NCBI GenBank assembly: GCA_037043235.1
Contig: JAWRVZ010000055.1
Location: 2,283,501 to 2,347,500, forward strand
Origin: Rhodeus uyekii
Taxonomy: Eukaryota; Chordata; Actinopteri; Cypriniformes; Acheilognathidae
Direction: 5' to 3'
DNA: 64,000 nucleotides
Both the position numbers and the translations under genes were made by a program. The notes under the pieces were generated by a model. It saw only the letters and a list, made by a program, of their open reading frames with translations. It was not told where the DNA came from and did no database searches. Below, one piece after another: positions 26,526 through 38,560 of this stretch. The stretch's first letter is position 1, and each line of letters begins with the position of its first letter.

Positions 26526-27452
26526 AAAAAATACTCACAATATAAAAAGCTGAAAGCAGGTGCAAAATAATAATAAAAATAACTATTATCACGTTTAATC
26601 GACAAATTGTTCCAGATTTATACAAAGCTGAATAGATTTTTTCCCCAATTCACAATTCTTAAAACTAAAATAGTTGAAAAGAGAATGCAAAATTATAACA
26701 TCTTTCATTAAGATTTTCAAACAACACCAGCAGGTGGTGCAAAAATGGGGGTAAATAAAAATGCAAACTCATGTAAAATGTGCCATATTTATTGTAGAGT
26801 TGTAAACTATTTAACTATCCATCTTATTAAAATATGTCTTCCTTGCACAAAATAAAAAAACTAAACAGTTCATTGTGGAATTGTAAATATAAATCACACT
26901 GCTCTAGTATCTTTCTTCCCAAGCACATGTGACAGCACCAGCATTAGAAAACTACAAGGTTAGAGATTGTAAAGGATGTTGGGATATATCTGGCTCGCTA
27001 TATTTGGCTGCTGTGGGCATGAGGAAAACGAGGCAGTGCTGATGGGTCTAAAGCAAGCAGAGATGGAGTGTCCTGATGATGCTTAAACATCAAGGACAAC
27101 TTTATTGAGCAGCTACTTTAACTGAACAGCTACTCCTTATACAAACCAATCCAAAGCCTATCCTTACATACATAGCCCATTAGCCTGGATGAACGATTGC
27201 TTTAATGTGAGTTATGTCCTGAAGAAGTATCAACAGGACATCACATAACAACAAGTCTATTGAGCTAACTGATGCTGGATTTGATGCAAAGAAGATCATG
27301 GGGCTACTAAAAACCCTTCTCTCCCTCAGGGTCTCTCGAGTGTTTCTCAGAAATGTGGAGTCAGTGATGTATTCTGGGAGGACGGAGGATGTGGAAAACA
27401 TACTGCTGCAGCTCTAGGCAAGAGCATCAGCGTCTACTGTGAGACATCTTAC

Positions 27453-27514
27453 CAGACATGCTCTTCACCGAACACTGGCTGTTCTTTCTCTTCCTTTTCG
27501 GGCCATCGAGCCAC
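27453..27514 (-). CDS. thra: thyroid hormone receptor alpha, coding exon 2 (end of A/B domain, basic stretch)
   Basis: This 62-base exon encodes the end of Arg19 through Ser39 and the first base of Gly40. The peptide contains WLDGPKRKRKNSQCSVKSMS. The KRKRKN block just before the DNA-binding domain is a hallmark of TR-alpha and acts as a nuclear localisation signal in the family. Borders are ttccag before the exon and gtaaga after it. The acceptor lies only about 20 bases from a (CT)n microsatellite on the coding strand (27536-27576), which extends the pyrimidine tract. No insert is present between SMS and GYIP, as in the human protein. Confidence 0.95.
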
Positions 27515-27532
27515 CTGGAAAGAAAGAGAGAA

Positions 27533-27535
<3 letters not shown>

Positions 27536-27576
<41 letters not shown>
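27536..27576. repeat. GA/CT microsatellite beside a thra splice acceptor
   Basis: Perfect (GA)20 on the plus strand. On the coding strand it reads (CT)n and ends about 22 bases before the acceptor of the exon at 27514. Confidence 0.95.
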
Positions 27577-27578
<2 letters not shown>

Positions 27579-28439
27579 GGTATTAGTACATGCCGCAAAG
27601 ATGGAACACGGAACATCTTGATTTGATGGCTGTAATTCCCTGTGGTATCACTTTATATTTTTAACTAGCACACATTCAGTTCCAAGTGCTCCAACAACAT
27701 GACAACCCTGTCATTTTTGATTTTAGAGAGTGAGGATCAAAATAAAAGAAGACTACAAATACAGGCAACCATCAGAGCCACGATTCACGTGTTCCTGACA
27801 TGTTCACATCCTGACTGCAATGGGACCGAGCCCAAACATATTTTTGCAACTTAATTTTATGTAAACATATATACTAAAAATGATAAAAGCCCAGAACAGA
27901 AAATAAAAACAAAACTGTAAAGTTGCATACAGCGACAATGCAAGTGGAAGCTGCAGATACACAATATTTTTTTAAATATTAGAATTTCTTCTTTTTTTTC
28001 TTCCTTATATTTTCTTTGATTTTATCCCTAATATTACAAAGTTAAATGTGAAGCCTGCTACAGTAGCCCCGTCCATAACTCTTGCTATAGGTTGAGCTGG
28101 AAAAAGTGTTTTGATGGTGCCTGGGAGGCTCAATGTTTACACTTTTGGGGGAGAAAATCCAATGAATGGCATACTAATACTAGTCAATGCACAATAAACT
28201 GGGTTAAAAGAATGTATTTAACACACAGTTCAAAAATTCCCAATTTTAAAAACTTCCACAAACCAATAAAAAATCCTATAGTGATAAAGAGCCAGGGAAG
28301 TAATTTTCAATTAGAGTTTGAAAGAATATCACTAGTAAGGAAACTTTAAAAGTTGGCTTGAGAAAGTCAATTAGCAAATTAGCATGTAGCTAGCACGATT
28401 TAAAATTAATTAGCAGTCTAAATAACTAACTAGTAGGTA

Positions 28440-28615
28440 GCAAGATTTAGCAAGGATTAACATGCTGCTAGGGTGTTGCTAAGGAGTTCTGTGTGGTTAC
28501 TAGGGTTTCCGTGGTGGATGCTAGGCGGTTGCTAGGGTAAACAGGATGGTTGCTAGGGTGTTGCTAGGTTCAAGGGTATTCTAGGTGGTTGTTATGGCGC
28601 TGCTGGGATGTTTTG
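28440..28615. repeat. degenerate tandem repeat based on GTTGCTAGG
   Basis: About eight variants of GGTTGCTAGGGTGTTGCTAGG follow one another in this 14.2-kb thra intron. Confidence 0.75.
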
Positions 28616-29424
28616 GGTCGTTTTTATGGATTTCTAAGCACAATTTCACACTTAGCTAATCACTATTAGTATGTAGCTATTCACTACTATCATGTTGGAA
28701 GTCCTTTTAGTTACAGATTATTGTTTTAGAATAATACCAATAATGAACCAAAACAAAACAAACGAGCAAAACATCTCATTGGAGATCACTTTCTCAAAAA
28801 CTGTGACCAGTTTTGCCACACCACCAACACCTTCAGGTCCTCCAGCAGTTAGGAACACCCATTATAACTAAAGAGGCACGTACACTGACAGGATTAAAAT
28901 CACTAAACATAATTAATTATCAATGAGAGTCATGAGAGGCACTTGCTGATGTAACAAAGCTAAAAATTGCAAATGAGCAGTAACTCAACTACCAGTGAGA
29001 TCTGCATAATACAGCTGGACAGCGTGGCTTAACAATACAACCACTCTACAACCTCCAGAGAAATAAACGTGTGAATGCCACAGTCTGCCAGTACATCTAG
29101 TCTGTGATTAAAGGGCTGGAGTGGCTCAGCTCTACGCTGGGAGAAAGAGAGCAGTTATGTAACAAAGTTCCCAAATAATGCAGGCAAATCTGTTAGAATC
29201 TGGTGCTAGTCTCTCAGCAGCCTTTGTTGCTGCTAACGCTAATGCTAGCTTCTTTAAATATACATCAAAAAAGAGTTTGATTTCTACAGGGAGAGCAGTT
29301 TTAAAACACCACAATACTTATATGAGTTTATACGCATGATCATGAGCTTGATTTGAGGGGGAAAAGCACCTCGAATACACAACAAATCCACCAAAGGCAT
29401 AAAACAGGAGTTTAAACATTAAAG

Positions 29425-29970
29425 CAGTGCTTCTCAATTATTTTCTGTCACGCCCCTCTAGGAAGAGGTAAAAATTTCGCGCGCCCCCCCTCTCCCCATT
29501 TTGGAACTTTCGCCTCATTGTTTCCATGGCAATGCGTCATGCTTGTCACGTGACATACTGCAGCCACAAAAAGTGCTGTATAATAGATCACATTTAGGCT
29601 ACTTAGTTTTTCTTTTTTTATTCAAAATAGTCACCAACTTGTTGGCTCAACTTGTTGAAACCTAAAAGAAACCTTATGTGGTTGAAAAAACTGAATTGTT
29701 GTGATAAATGACAAGCTCTGAGCACGTCTATTTTTGGATCAGTGCCAGATATCGCGTGAAAACACGTGTGAATTTAGCTGTTGATCACGTGACACATGAA
29801 CACCGGTGTGATCGTACAAGTCAAAGGATGAGAGGATGGTTATCTGAACTTCATATCTGCTGCTCTTGTTCAGTGCAAGAAAACCTACTCCCTGGCAAAA
29901 AAAAAGCATGTACCCCAGTGTCACACGCGCCTCCCCTGGCGGGGCGCGTCCCACTATTTGAGAATCACTG
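29425..29970. mobile_element. hAT-type non-autonomous transposon with intact target duplication
   Basis: The element starts CAGTGCTTCTCAATTATTT and ends ACTATTTGAGAATCACTG. The 8 bases CATTAAAG are identical on both sides (29417-29424 and 29971-29978). The terminal sequence resembles Charlie-type hAT ends. The 546-base body encodes nothing recognisable. Confidence 0.92.
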
Positions 29971-30266
29971 CATTAAAGGCTCAAGGAGAGAGCATCTTTA
30001 CTGATATAAAGCTTACCCTTACAAAAAATACTGTTGTGGGACAGTATCAAACAATATATAGTAATAATATAATACTTTGATATATAGCCTACTATAATGC
30101 TAAACAAGTACCATGTTCAAGTATTTATGTGGTATTATAAGGCAGGGTGGTATTATATTCATCTTTTTAGGGAACAGTTTAGGGCAGTTATTTCTATCTT
30201 TTGCTGTAGTGTATCAGTAGGTAATATCAGATTACATTTCAAAACATCCCTTTTGACATTAATTGT

Positions 30267-30821
30267 AATAATCCAGTGAGGTTTTTGTCAGACAACAGTC
30301 GGTGCTCCACACAGAGATCTGATCTCAACATCATCGACTCTTTCTGTGATTACATGAAGAAACAGAACAAACTGAGACAGACTACTAAGAACTGTGGCAA
30401 CATTTCTAAGACATTTTAGGAAACCTTTGTGGAAAGCTACAGTACTGTGAATTGTTTTAGGCACTTGTGTAAAAATGCTGTAAAGTGAGGATGCTTTCAA
30501 AAATAATGTCATAAATAGATTTTATTTATCACTGAACTTCTATTAACTAAATCAAATCAATATTTGCTGTGACCACCCTTTGCGTTTGAAACAGCTTTTT
30601 TCCAGGTACAAATGCACACAGTTTTTCAGGTAGATTTAGAGGAAGGTTTCTTCAAGCATCTTGGAGACGTTGCTGCAGTTCTTCTGGATTTAGTCTGTCT
30701 CAGTTTGTTCTGTTTCTTAATGTAATCACAGACAGAGTCAATGATGGTGAGATCAGATCTCTGTGTGGAGCATTGGCTGTTGTCAGACTCCTTGCGCATA
30801 CAAAAATCTCACTGGATTATT
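30267..30821. mobile_element. palindromic Tc1-like element with long inverted arms
   Basis: The left arm (30267-30383) is the reverse complement of the right arm (30692-30821); both contain the GTTTGTTCTGTTTCTT and CAGATCTCTGTGTGGAGCA blocks in mirrored order. The ends are AATAATCCAGTGAG and CTCACTGGATTATT. A half copy with one arm is at 308-627 beside Tc1 transposase remnants. Confidence 0.8.
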
Positions 30822-30897
30822 AAAATTAACTGCAAAATATCAAATATTTCCTACTGATACACTACAGCAAATGATAGATATAAAATGTGTTGGGGTG

Positions 30898-30899
<2 letters not shown>

Positions 30900-30937
<38 letters not shown>
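30900..30937. repeat. AT microsatellite
   Basis: Perfect (AT)n run about 80 bases beyond the palindromic element. Confidence 0.95.
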
Positions 30938-30939
<2 letters not shown>

Positions 30940-30943
<4 letters not shown>

Positions 30944-33600
30944 AAAATACAACAAAGTAACTCATTAATCTCATGGTTACAGAAAAGTATTTGGGAAACA
31001 GAGTAAAACAGTAATGTTAAATTCCGTTTAATTTAATTGATCATATTTCTTTATAATTAAATATTGCAATGTTTTATATTTATTTGTATATTCAATTTAC
31101 GCTTTTCTCAGAACATTTCACGCTCAACCATTGAGATCCCAGTTTGAAAGCCCCTGCACTAATGGACTTTAAGAATCCCACTGGAACTTTTTGTTAGTGT
31201 CTCGAGTTTGCCCTTTTCTCAATTGATAGAATCTTCTTGCAATTACCAAGAGAACACAAAACAAGTTTCATGTGATGCACTCCCTTAAGCCATCGCGACG
31301 TCACACACACAAACACAAAGAAGGCCATCTTTGTTCAAAGCCATGAGGGAAAGATTAAAAAGGGTTCAAAGTCTAATACTGCCTAGTGTGTTCTCTCCCT
31401 TGTCACATTGTTTTTGTCATTTGCTGTATTGATTTTGCAGCTGTGTAAAACGTCATTTATGAATGTCATTTAATATGTCTGACTGAGGTTCCGTCAGGAC
31501 GCTGAAGCCTCTAGACTTTGTCTCTCTCGCTCTCTCTAAGGCTGGCAGAAATGTCACCCTGAAGCTGCATTGTCTTCATCACAATCATTCTGATTTGCTG
31601 TCGTGGATAGTTTTACCAATACAACTGTCAATCATCTGCTGCCCCCACAGGAACCTGCTTGTCACAAAGTAGACACAAACACACACACAAATCAAACACA
31701 AGCATTGCAAATTTCACTTTTCACACAGAGAGTCTTCTTTTTGACACACCCCAGCTAATCAATACTGAATACAGAATTCATTAAATAACAATTCCATCAT
31801 GACAAAAACAATGTGCATAGATCTTGAGAAGATAAACAGTGTGATAGAAATCGAGAGAAACTGAGAAAGATAAAGCAGTAAAGGCTTTCCACTCTGACAC
31901 TCACTATAAAAAGAAACCTCAGAGGATGCTGCCTAGTCAGAAATGGAAGGGAGGGGTAAATCAAATAAATAAATAAATAACAGCCAAGCTGGCACTTGCT
32001 CTCCGCAGAAACATCAATTATTCTGAAACCAAATGGAAGGGCTACACAACTTTCCCATTAAACGGACAGAGGACAACCACTATAACATATGAGAGGACAG
32101 TAGCTGTTTGCGCATTAATATCATGACAAGAACCAGGAACGAGTGACTATCGTTTTGCGCACAAAGCGACGAACAGCCAGCTCATAATCGGTCTGATCTG
32201 ATGATACTAAAAAGGTTTCTCATTAAATATTATATCATGATCAGTCGACCAATACATCGCAAAAGACCACAAAAAAGAAGCTTGCGCAACATTCTCCACA
32301 CAGTAGAACCTAAAGTAGATTCTCGAGATTAGGGTTTCTTACACATTTTACCAATTAAATACCATGGGTATTTCTTCTTTTTTTTCCCTTCTTTTTCGTA
32401 CTATATTAGCAATAATAATACTAAAATATTACTACTAGTCTACAACAATAATGATATTAAAAATAATATGCTGATACCCATTTCTGCAGAATCCAATTAT
32501 AGAGCTATAATTGACAGCATATACAAAAAAATCTACTTCAATGCAAAATTTTATTTTCATAAAAAAACAAGTAAAAGAGTGTAAGAACAAATACACATGG
32601 CAAACAACAACACAAATAAATGCAAAAGAATAAAACGAGCTATGAAATAAACAGCTTTAATTTTTAATTCAGTAGGTTGTGATTCAGCTAAGAAATACTA
32701 CAGAAAAATGTAAGTCCCAGAAGTTATTCCGTCAAGAGAAGAGAACGATATTCTTTGTTTTTTGTTCTTTGATTAACATGACAGACAGCAGCAGCAGGAA
32801 TATTATACAGCTGTCACTTTAAGAGTTTGATCCAATACGGTTACACAACATCCGTTATATTTCTCAACCATTTAGGTTTCAAAACTGTTTAACCGAAAAC
32901 TCGATAAGTCAATTTTAAGCCACTCATTTTGATACTTGCGATGCACAAGCTGCTTGACAGATGGTTTTATGAGAGCAGCACTTATATAAATCAGTGTCTC
33001 GTGCGCATTTGGTATGAATGCAAAACCTGTGGGAATATGTCAAATTATGCACAATACAGGCACTATTTAATGGAAGCGAATGAGATGGGTGAGTGAGAAC
33101 AGTGTGAGAGAGAGCTGTAGTTATTGCCTGTGCCGCTGTCAACAAAACAGTCACCGGTCCGGGTTGAGCATGCAGAAAATTGGCTAATTAAAGTCTCTGG
33201 TGGTCGTAATATAATGTTATTACTACTACAACTACTAACAATAGTATAACCAATATTTCTAATATTATCAATATAAATAATATTCATATTATATACTGTA
33301 TTAGTAACAATAATTTAAAAAAGAATAATACTACTATTATAACAAGTTATAGCAATAGGATTTAGAACACATTTATTGAGATTGCACTGATTAAATATTT
33401 TAGATTTTAGCAAGAAAACTAGAAAAATTCACTGACAACAGAATGTTAGTCAATTTAGACATTTTATGAAATAAGATGTACTTAATTCCCATGAATTTTC
33501 CAGGTCTAGATTTCACCACTTTCAAAATCCCTGATATTTTCAGTCTTTCCATGATCACGGGAAACTTGTTAACACGTTACGAGAGCAGCACGGCTTGTGG
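30940..33600. other. thra intron sequence without recognisable features
   Basis: AT-rich, with a short (AAAT)n at 31967-31980 and a trinucleotide-like ATT/ACT cluster at 33205-33340. No exon or transposon recognised. Confidence 0.5.
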
Positions 33601-33628
33601 AGTGATACAGGTAGGAGAAGAGTCTCAC

Positions 33629-33660
33629 CTGATAATGCAGTGGGATTGGAGGATGTGCAT
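33629..33660 (-). other. candidate alternative first coding exon of thra (in-phase ATG and donor)
   Basis: On the minus strand an ATG in a good context (cttcaccATG) is followed by ten codons and two bases and then a consensus donor, AG|gtgaga. The phase matches the exon at 27514 exactly, so splicing would give a 10-residue start, MHILQSHCII, joined through Arg to WLDGPKRKRK. It would replace the MEHMPKEQ exon. The fit of phase has a one-in-three chance probability. Its position next to a GC-rich segment with promoter-like motifs raises the likelihood, but the segment could also be the end of a purely noncoding alternative first exon, or nothing. Confidence 0.3.
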
Positions 33661-33839
33661 GGTGAAGACGAAATGCTCCGCTGCTCTTCAGGATTATAAC
33701 TCTTCACCACATCAGTGGAGCGAGCCGTATAAACACAGTCTGACTGGATTCTTTTTGATGTGTCTCTTGAATAAGGGCACTCTCTCTCTTGCTGTCGTTT
33801 GGCAACCCTCCCTCTATTTTTCCCCTCTGCCCGCTGTCT

Positions 33840-34020
33840 CTCCGACACTGAATTACCACTGACTGTTCTTTATGAATATTTCTAAGAATCCTTCGTGAGT
33901 GATTGTCTCTCCCACTCTTAATCCCTCCTGCGGTCTGTGATTGGGTCTTGTGATCCCTCTCGCGAGCGATAATCCGGGGTTAGGAGCGAGAGGCGGTGAG
34001 ATTGGGCAAGCGACGTGATC
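33840..34020 (-). promoter_or_regulatory. candidate internal promoter in thra intron
   Basis: This block is richer in CpG than its AT-rich surroundings. It contains two minus-strand CCAAT boxes (complement at 33939-33944 and 34000-34005) about 60 bases apart, and a CTCTCGCGAG palindrome-like motif at 33956-33965 of the kind enriched in CpG-island promoters. It lies just upstream, on the minus strand, of the candidate first exon ending at 33629. No TATA box is obvious. Confidence 0.3.
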
Positions 34021-34296
34021 AAGCAGGAGAGATGGAACCTTAGATATGCCAGTGCCCATAAACATGCCAACTGGTTCTGTCACCTCCAGTTATTTTCAGC
34101 TTTATTTACTCTGTGCCTCTGTGGCGTATATTTATATCCAGCAAGGTTTCATTCATCCTCTACAACAAGGCAAACACAGTGCAAGTAGTGACAGTGGGTT
34201 AATTCAGGGGAATAATATAAATAAATAAAATGACGGAAAGAGTATGGGGAAAAAAATCTAACTGGTTGTTTTGTATTTTTTCCTGTTATGGCAAAG

Positions 34297-34545
34297 CTAA
34301 ATTTTCAGCATCATTACTCCAGTCGTCAGTGTCACATGATGCTTCTGAAATCTTTAAAATATGTGATGATTTGGAGCACAAACAAAACATTTCTTATTAT
34401 TATCAGCATAAAGCTTGTGTGTGTGTGTGTGTGTGTGTGCGCGTGCGCGTGCGTGTGCGTGCGCGCGCGCGTGCGTAAACTTTGTTTTCTGCATTCATTA
34501 ACGTAAAGAATGTTCTACTGATCTCAAACTTTTGGTGGTGTACAT
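34297..34545 (+). repeat. family B repeat copy interrupted by a microsatellite
   Basis: Blocks TTTTCAGCATCATTACTCCA and AACATTTCTTATTATTATCAG match family B; the end, CTGATCTCAAACTTTTGGTG, follows a TG/CG run at 34417-34475. Confidence 0.6.
34417..34475. repeat. TG then CG/TG alternating purine-pyrimidine run
   Basis: About 22 bases of pure (TG)n pass into a mixed GCGCGTGCGCGTGCG pattern, 59 bases of uninterrupted alternating purine and pyrimidine. Confidence 0.95.
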
Positions 34546-36457
34546 GTGTTTGTAAGATTACTAATATGTCATAAAATAAATCCAAATTATGTCCAATTGG
34601 TCTGTTGTTAGTGAATTAATTATTAAAGTGCTGAAATCGAGGCTTTGCTTTTTAAGAATGGTTACAGGAGTGGGGCGTGATTTGAGTGGCAGGAAGCTGA
34701 AAGTCTTCGAATCTGTCATCTCGCTCTGTCTTGTGCAAAGAGAAGTTTTGGAGCCACTCCACCTTGCATTTCCTTCCTTCTAAATCCCTCATTGTGTGTT
34801 TGCTGTTTTCCCTTCTCTCTCTGTCCCTCACTGTCTCTCTTTTCTCTGCCAGCTTTATGAGAGCTTATTTTAGAACCTGTCTAAATGTGATCCGGCAGCT
34901 CCCAGCTAATGTCAGAAGAAAAGCCACGTGCACACTCGCAAAGGGCAAAGAAGAAAGAAAATGAAGAGATACCGGTAAACGTACGTAAATGTACATTCAC
35001 ACTTTTTCTGTATTTATCTTGGGGTGCTGGCATGTCTGCACAAGTGAGTAGATGAGATAAACAGTCCGCTGGCCTGAAGCTCACGTGACTATAGCTGGAG
35101 GGATGGCGGCGCTGTTGTCTGAAGCTGTTTCTCCGACATGTGTTCATTTTAGCATTTTTATTAGTGCCACACTGCAATGATAATTGTAATAAAATTAAAG
35201 TAACAAAAAAGTATCTTTTTTTATTACAAAATTTTTTTTATGTACACATGCAAAATATGAATAAACAAATATGTTTTTAATTATGGTTTTAATTCTGCTT
35301 GATGTAGAATTAAAATGGTCAAAATAGAAATGTTAATGAAAAATAAAATAAGACAAAAAATATCCTGAGAATGTGTAGAAATGCTTATTTTTCTTCATAC
35401 AATTCTAACAGCGCTTATTGCGAGCAGAGCCATAGACATAAATTACTTTAGTACATCCTTCCTTGTACTAGACGAACTGTTCTAACAAAATCCAAATTTG
35501 AGCCATCAGCCCTTTTCACGGCGTAGTTTCAGGGAGGATTTTAACAGAGGATTTGGTGGACCCTTGAACTTGGCTTAATGGACCTTTTAACTTGGCTAAC
35601 AGGACAATGCACACAGCCGTATTGCACCATCAGCCCATTGCGATTAAGCGTACATAAACCTGCGATATTAGACAGGGCAGTAGTATAGGCTAACGAAAGC
35701 CAAATTTTAAGCAAATACAGCTTTATTAATTAATGTGCATCCATACTCTCGCTTTCCTCATAGCCTTTCCTCATCATCCATATTCATGCATGAATGAAAT
35801 AAGTTATAATACACATAAACCGGAAATTGTAACAGGTGAGCACAAGACACAAGTTTCTCGTGCGCATGTTAAAGTCTGTATATTTTTATTTTTGCAAAGG
35901 TCCGTTTAGGCCTTCGTACCAGCCTTTGGCAGGTGTGGCAAAAAAATGTATGCCCTTTTATGCCCTGCCTGGATCCACACACGCATCTGATTTGATCCAC
36001 CTTTTTACGTTCACTGAAGACATAACTGACAGTGTTTATGTAAACCTTGTATGTATTTGACAGCTAAAGCGCAATAAGATGAGAAAGAGAACTTAGTTCA
36101 GTGCATGCGCTTCAAGTGTTTTCAACAGAAAAGCACATGCTAGAAGAGTTTGCGAATAAAAAGCTTAACTGCCAAGGCTTTGACTTTAAAATAAACTTCA
36201 GTGATTGCATAGGACTGCATGTAACCCTACCGTTGCTTTGCTAAATATAATGTGAACATAGTATGTCACTTTGTACAGTATGTTGGGATGCAAGGTCACC
36301 AGAACCGCAACTGATAACGTGTGCACTGTAGCGGAATACTACGATCTCTCTTCTACAGCAGATCATGGACATATTTTAATCTCATATGATCTAAAAATCG
36401 CAATATTGCACACCCCTATGATTGTTATCCATAGTCCTGACCGGTGTGTCAATTGTG

Positions 36458-36604
36458 CACTTCCTGTCTGTCGTGTCCTTATGTCACTTCCTGTCTGTAA
36501 GGTCATGGTTACACTTCCTGTCGGTGAGGTCAATTGTCACTTCCTGTGTGTTGTGTCATTTGTCACTTCCTGTCTGGTGTGTCATGTGTTGTTTCACTTC
36601 CGGG
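36458..36604 (+). repeat. 27-bp minisatellite with CACTTCC core
   Basis: CACTTCC starts at 36458, 36485, 36512, 36538, 36564 and 36595, five intervals of 26-31 bases. Each of the first five units reads CACTTCCTG. The complement GGAAGTG is an ETS-type binding core. The array sits just before a family A repeat. Confidence 0.85.
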
Positions 36605-36605
36605 T

Positions 36606-36990
36606 CCCTTCTGTGTATCCTCTCGTGCCCTTCCTGCACCTGTCTTGTCATCACTTAACTCGTTAGTTTACCTTGGTGTTCATCATTCCCTTGGGTATAA
36701 AACCCTCTTGTGTTTCCCTTGTCTTTGTCAGTTGTTGACTTTGTGACGTTGTCTTTGTGTCTCTGTCTTGTCGTGATTCTTCATGTGTGGATGCCGTCTC
36801 TTTGTTCCTGTCTCCTGGTTCTCCTCGTTTCTCTAAGTTCTCCTAGTTTTCCCGGTTTTGCAAAATTGTGCCGTTTTTGTTTTGATATTTAAAGTGTTTT
36901 GGTTTTCGTTTATTAAACAAGTGAGTTTGAAACCTGTTCTAATCGTCGTCTGTCTCCGCATCACACACCTTTCCCAGTTCCTAACAATGA
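36606..36990 (+). repeat. dispersed repeat, family A copy
   Basis: Same block order as 2700-3005: TTGTCTTTGT, TGTGTGGATGCCGTCT, a TATTAAACAAGTGAG block, ACCTGTTCTAATCGTC, then CGCATCACACACCTTTCC. Confidence 0.55.
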
Positions 36991-38064
36991 TATCATCCGC
37001 TGGTGTGCATGCTAATATTATCATCATAGTTATCGTTCTTGGTGTGAATGGGCCTTTAATATATTTAAAATCTCCCACAGGTTTTGCCAATCTTAAATTG
37101 AAAGGTCTTGGTTATTTTAGATATGTAATCATGCAATGTATGTATAAATATGTAATGTTCTGGTAATTTCACAATTTCTAAAACTGAATTACAAAAACAA
37201 AAAAATTATTATAATAATTTTTGTATTATTTGATCCTAAATAAAATGAAAATTTGAAAAAGAAAACCCATCATTAATCTGTGTAAACAGGGTAAAGGCTT
37301 CAGTGCTTTTTAAATGTAAATGATGAGGAAGGAACATGATACCAGCCAGGATAGATTAAAATAATATACAAGCATTCAGTTCATCTGACCATTGAGGAAC
37401 GTTGACTCAAACAGGCATGCTGTGTTTGTATGAGAACAGGCCTGGTTCTTTTCCATACATCTCAAGTTTGAAATCAGCCCAGACGTCTGTGGAACGCCCT
37501 GATACAGTTAATTAAACACAAACTAGTTCAGAATAAGTTCAGAATAAAACTTGGCTGAAACAGTCCCAACAAACATCAAATGTAACCTAAATCAAGTGAT
37601 TCTGTCTTGAACAGGGGTGGGCAAACTATGACCCGTTGGGCTTTTTAATCTGGCCCGCCGAACTTGTAGAAATTATATTATTGAATTAAATTTTATTGTA
37701 ATTAAACCTCTTTCATTTCACCTTTCCCTGTAATGTCCGTGTTTCCCCAACAGATGGAGCACTCCAACGACATTGACCTTTGTTTGAGCATGATGTTACT
37801 CTCTACTTCACTTTTTCACTTTGCACTTTGAGCCCTTCACTAAAAATGAGTGGACTGAAGAAAAGTATACAGTGACTGCCGAGTGTTTAATAAATAGTGG
37901 ACAGCAAATTATTTTTTTCCTGAAGTCCGATCTAGGGCTAATGTCTGATATGCCAAGAAAATGCGTTTTTTAAAGAATACAACATCAGCCATCATTTTGT
38001 CATAAAACATGCCAGCTATGATAGCAAACAGTCTACACAAGAATTTACAGACTCAGCACAGAAG

Positions 38065-38180
38065 ATGCTGACATTGTTTGGCTCAACCTATGTATGTGAA
38101 CAGACATTCAGTGTCATGAACATCAATAAAGCCAGTCACAGATTCAAGTTAACTAGCCAACACCTATTGCTCAGGCTTTC
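38065..38180 (+). pseudogene. hAT transposase C-terminal dimerisation domain, fragment
   Basis: The frame MLTLFGSTYVCEQTFSVMNI followed by NKASHRFKL matches the conserved hAT family dimerisation motif. The catalytic core between the N-terminal fragment and this one is missing, so it is a deletion derivative. Confidence 0.75.
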
Positions 38181-38339
38181 CGATATGCAAATTTTGGTAG
38201 GCTTAAGCTACTGATTTTCATTGGTTTATCTGCACACCTGGCGGCCTTGCCATTGGTTTAGCTGTGTGCCTCTTCGCTGTGATTGGTTAATGATTCCCTG
38301 TGTTTTCACACTGATCTGCTTCTCTCCTTAATGGCGGGA

Positions 38340-38560
38340 TTGAACACCGCTCTCGAAAGGTAACGTCTCCGGTTATTATAGTAACCTCTGTTTTCTGAGG
38401 GACGGGAATAAGACATTGCATTAATTGCCGAGTTCACCGCAAAATCAGCTGTGCAGTGTTCAGTTATGATTCTGCCGCGACTGCCGCGCTTATGCTATTT
38501 ATACTGTCTGTCAACCAGAGCCGTATCGCGCAACAATTGGTCTGTTGTCAACTGATATTA
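38340..38560 (+). mobile_element. DIRS-type terminal fragment nested in the hAT relic
   Basis: The blocks GGTAACGTCTCCGGTTA, GTAACCTCTGTTTTCTGAGG and GGGAATAAGACATTGC resemble the terminal repeats of fish DIRS elements and differ in composition from the hAT flanks. Only a terminal piece is present. Confidence 0.45.

Noticed and set aside
35103..35180. ATGGCGGCGCTG start after a CACGTGAC box, reading MAALLSEAVSPTC
   Set aside because: It looks like a gene start, but the frame closes after about 25 codons, with no good donor and no following exon. Kept only as a curiosity.
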